From Sycobia sp. Sy_11 (Eukaryota; Arthropoda; Insecta; Hymenoptera; Epichrysomallidae), in contig JACCIC010000098.1 of assembly GCA_018907035.1 (NCBI GenBank), positions 216,001 to 280,000 of the forward strand: a stretch of 64,000 bases of DNA, given 5' to 3'. The notes beneath the pieces are model-generated. The model saw only the letters and a list, made by a program, of their open reading frames with translations. It was not told the origin of the DNA and made no database searches. Both the position numbers and the translations under genes were made by a program. Positions 62,801 to 64,000 of the stretch are shown piece after piece (within the stretch, counting starts at the first letter, position 1; every line of letters begins with the position of its first letter).

Positions 62801-64000
62801 ATGATAAGACTATTGTACGTAATTGATGAGTGATACAAGATATGAATTTAGGCACTTTCAAAGCAGGTTTCGAAACGTCAAAACTCGACCCTTTAAAGGT
62901 TAAGGGATTTTCAGGCAGTATTCGACTATAATTATTAATGAATTTCTACACGGGACAGGGTCTTTTTTTTAATTTACTTTCACATTATTTGATAAATTTT
63001 TCTGGTTTATAAAAATATCAATCCGTCACAGAAACTCCTTCCGATTCTTTTATTGAAAATTTTATTCAACTCCGAGGAAGGAATCGCATAATTACGTTCA
63101 TATTTCACGAAAATAGAGTACAGCGGAAAATCTGCGCATTTATCTTTGTAATATGCTGCAACCGTGTATATAGGGTTGTCCCATTTTATATCTTACAGAG
63201 AAACCAATATGTCAGGAAATATCATTTTTAGTGCTGGGGCTTTAATGACGATTTACTCATATGTGACTAATGCGTATATCCTAACCTTAATTATTTTAGT
63301 TATATCAGAGTTATATTAACTGATATTAAAAATGTATATAGCTAATCTTACTAATTTCTTGCCAAGGTCATGGATCCGAAACTCAGTCAGATATTCTAAT
63401 AGCCTGTTCGCTTTCAATTTAATAAGAAATGGAATTTTCGACCAAAAGAAGTGTCATTATCGGTTTTGAGATCGAAAATATATATCTTGTAGTCATTATG
63501 TGTCATTAGTTCGAACATAAACTTTCTAATTTTCTCACAGATAGATGCTCTTGAGTGTTTTCTCATGAACAGCTGGATATTGCGTATATACCATTATACA
63601 CAAGTTAAAAATTAGAGACCTGCAGTTTGAATATTTTTAATGAATATAGCTATCAATTAATAAAAATTATCACCTAAAGACATTCCTAAAGATCGATAAA
63701 AAATTTATCGCAAAGCTCACACCTCGCCCTTCCTGAAACTTCACCCGTACACGGTTCGCTTCGCCTCTCGCACCCTTTTCCTCTTTAAGACATATCTCAA
63801 CTTATACGCGTTCAAGCACAACGAATTCTCGCAATGCATAAGCCTCTACGAGATTTCGTTTGTCGAAGAAACTGCCCCCACCCCCACCTCCCACGCGACG
63901 CGGATTAACCGGATTTTCATTCCCCGTTGGCCGCACCGCCGGCACGCTCCGCGAAATTCGCGCGGACGATGCTTGCACGCCGACGATCAGCCGCCTGTCA
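62801..64000. other. AT-rich DNA ending in a CpG-rich edge
   Basis: Nothing recognised to 63700. From about 63700 the sequence becomes CpG-rich, and one plus frame stays open for about 99 codons to the window end. It has a proline-rich middle and no recognised domain. It could be the start of another CpG-rich block rather than coding. Confidence 0.4.

Overview
The window looks like nuclear DNA of an insect, most likely a hymenopteran such as an ant or bee. The signs are short introns (about 65-150 bp) with GTAAGT-type donors, a decayed mariner transposon, two decayed LINE fragments, and a very high density of long (TA)n, (GA/CT)n and (CA/GT)n microsatellites. It also has a sharp mosaic of AT-rich blocks and CpG-rich blocks. 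No rRNA, tRNA, CRISPR array or prokaryotic operon is visible. The organism call is inference.

The main result is at the left end (1-4921). Two small multi-exon genes sit there in divergent orientation, and no single open frame reveals either of them. Gene A (minus strand, 1-647, running off the left edge) and gene B (plus strand, 3514-4827) each encode a signal peptide, a short Cys-containing mature N-terminus, a 51-bp exon for a 17-residue probable helix, and an exon with a C-x6-C...Y-C motif. Both continue into a last exon that opens with Val. All introns are phase 0, the 51-bp exons are the same length, and the Cys exons align. The two genes are therefore paralogues of a small secreted cysteine-rich family that I do not recognise.

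The rest, about 59 kb, shows no gene I can name. Recognisable mobile DNA is a LINE reverse-transcriptase relic on the minus strand (about 5880-7150), a mariner relic on the plus strand (about 26830-27742) that keeps all three DD34D aspartates, and a second LINE relic on the plus strand (about 47960-48640). Several exon-like open segments with reasonable splice signals are listed at low confidence. They include a possible membrane-anchored C-terminal exon (23973-24235), an ATG exon with a perfect donor (30532-30669), a possible two-exon mini-gene (55065-55303) and a minus-strand pair (48823-49245).

From 7.4 kb to the right end, CpG-rich blocks crowded with microsatellites alternate with AT-rich blocks. 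Most long open frames in the CpG-rich blocks are low-complexity read-through of dinucleotide repeats (Tyr-Ile, Ser-Leu, Arg-Glu, Thr-His or Val-Cys runs) and are not treated as genes. At 62.0-62.8 kb there is a cluster of AGGTCA half-sites inside what looks like a diverged repeat, with possible relatives at 35.4-35.9 kb.
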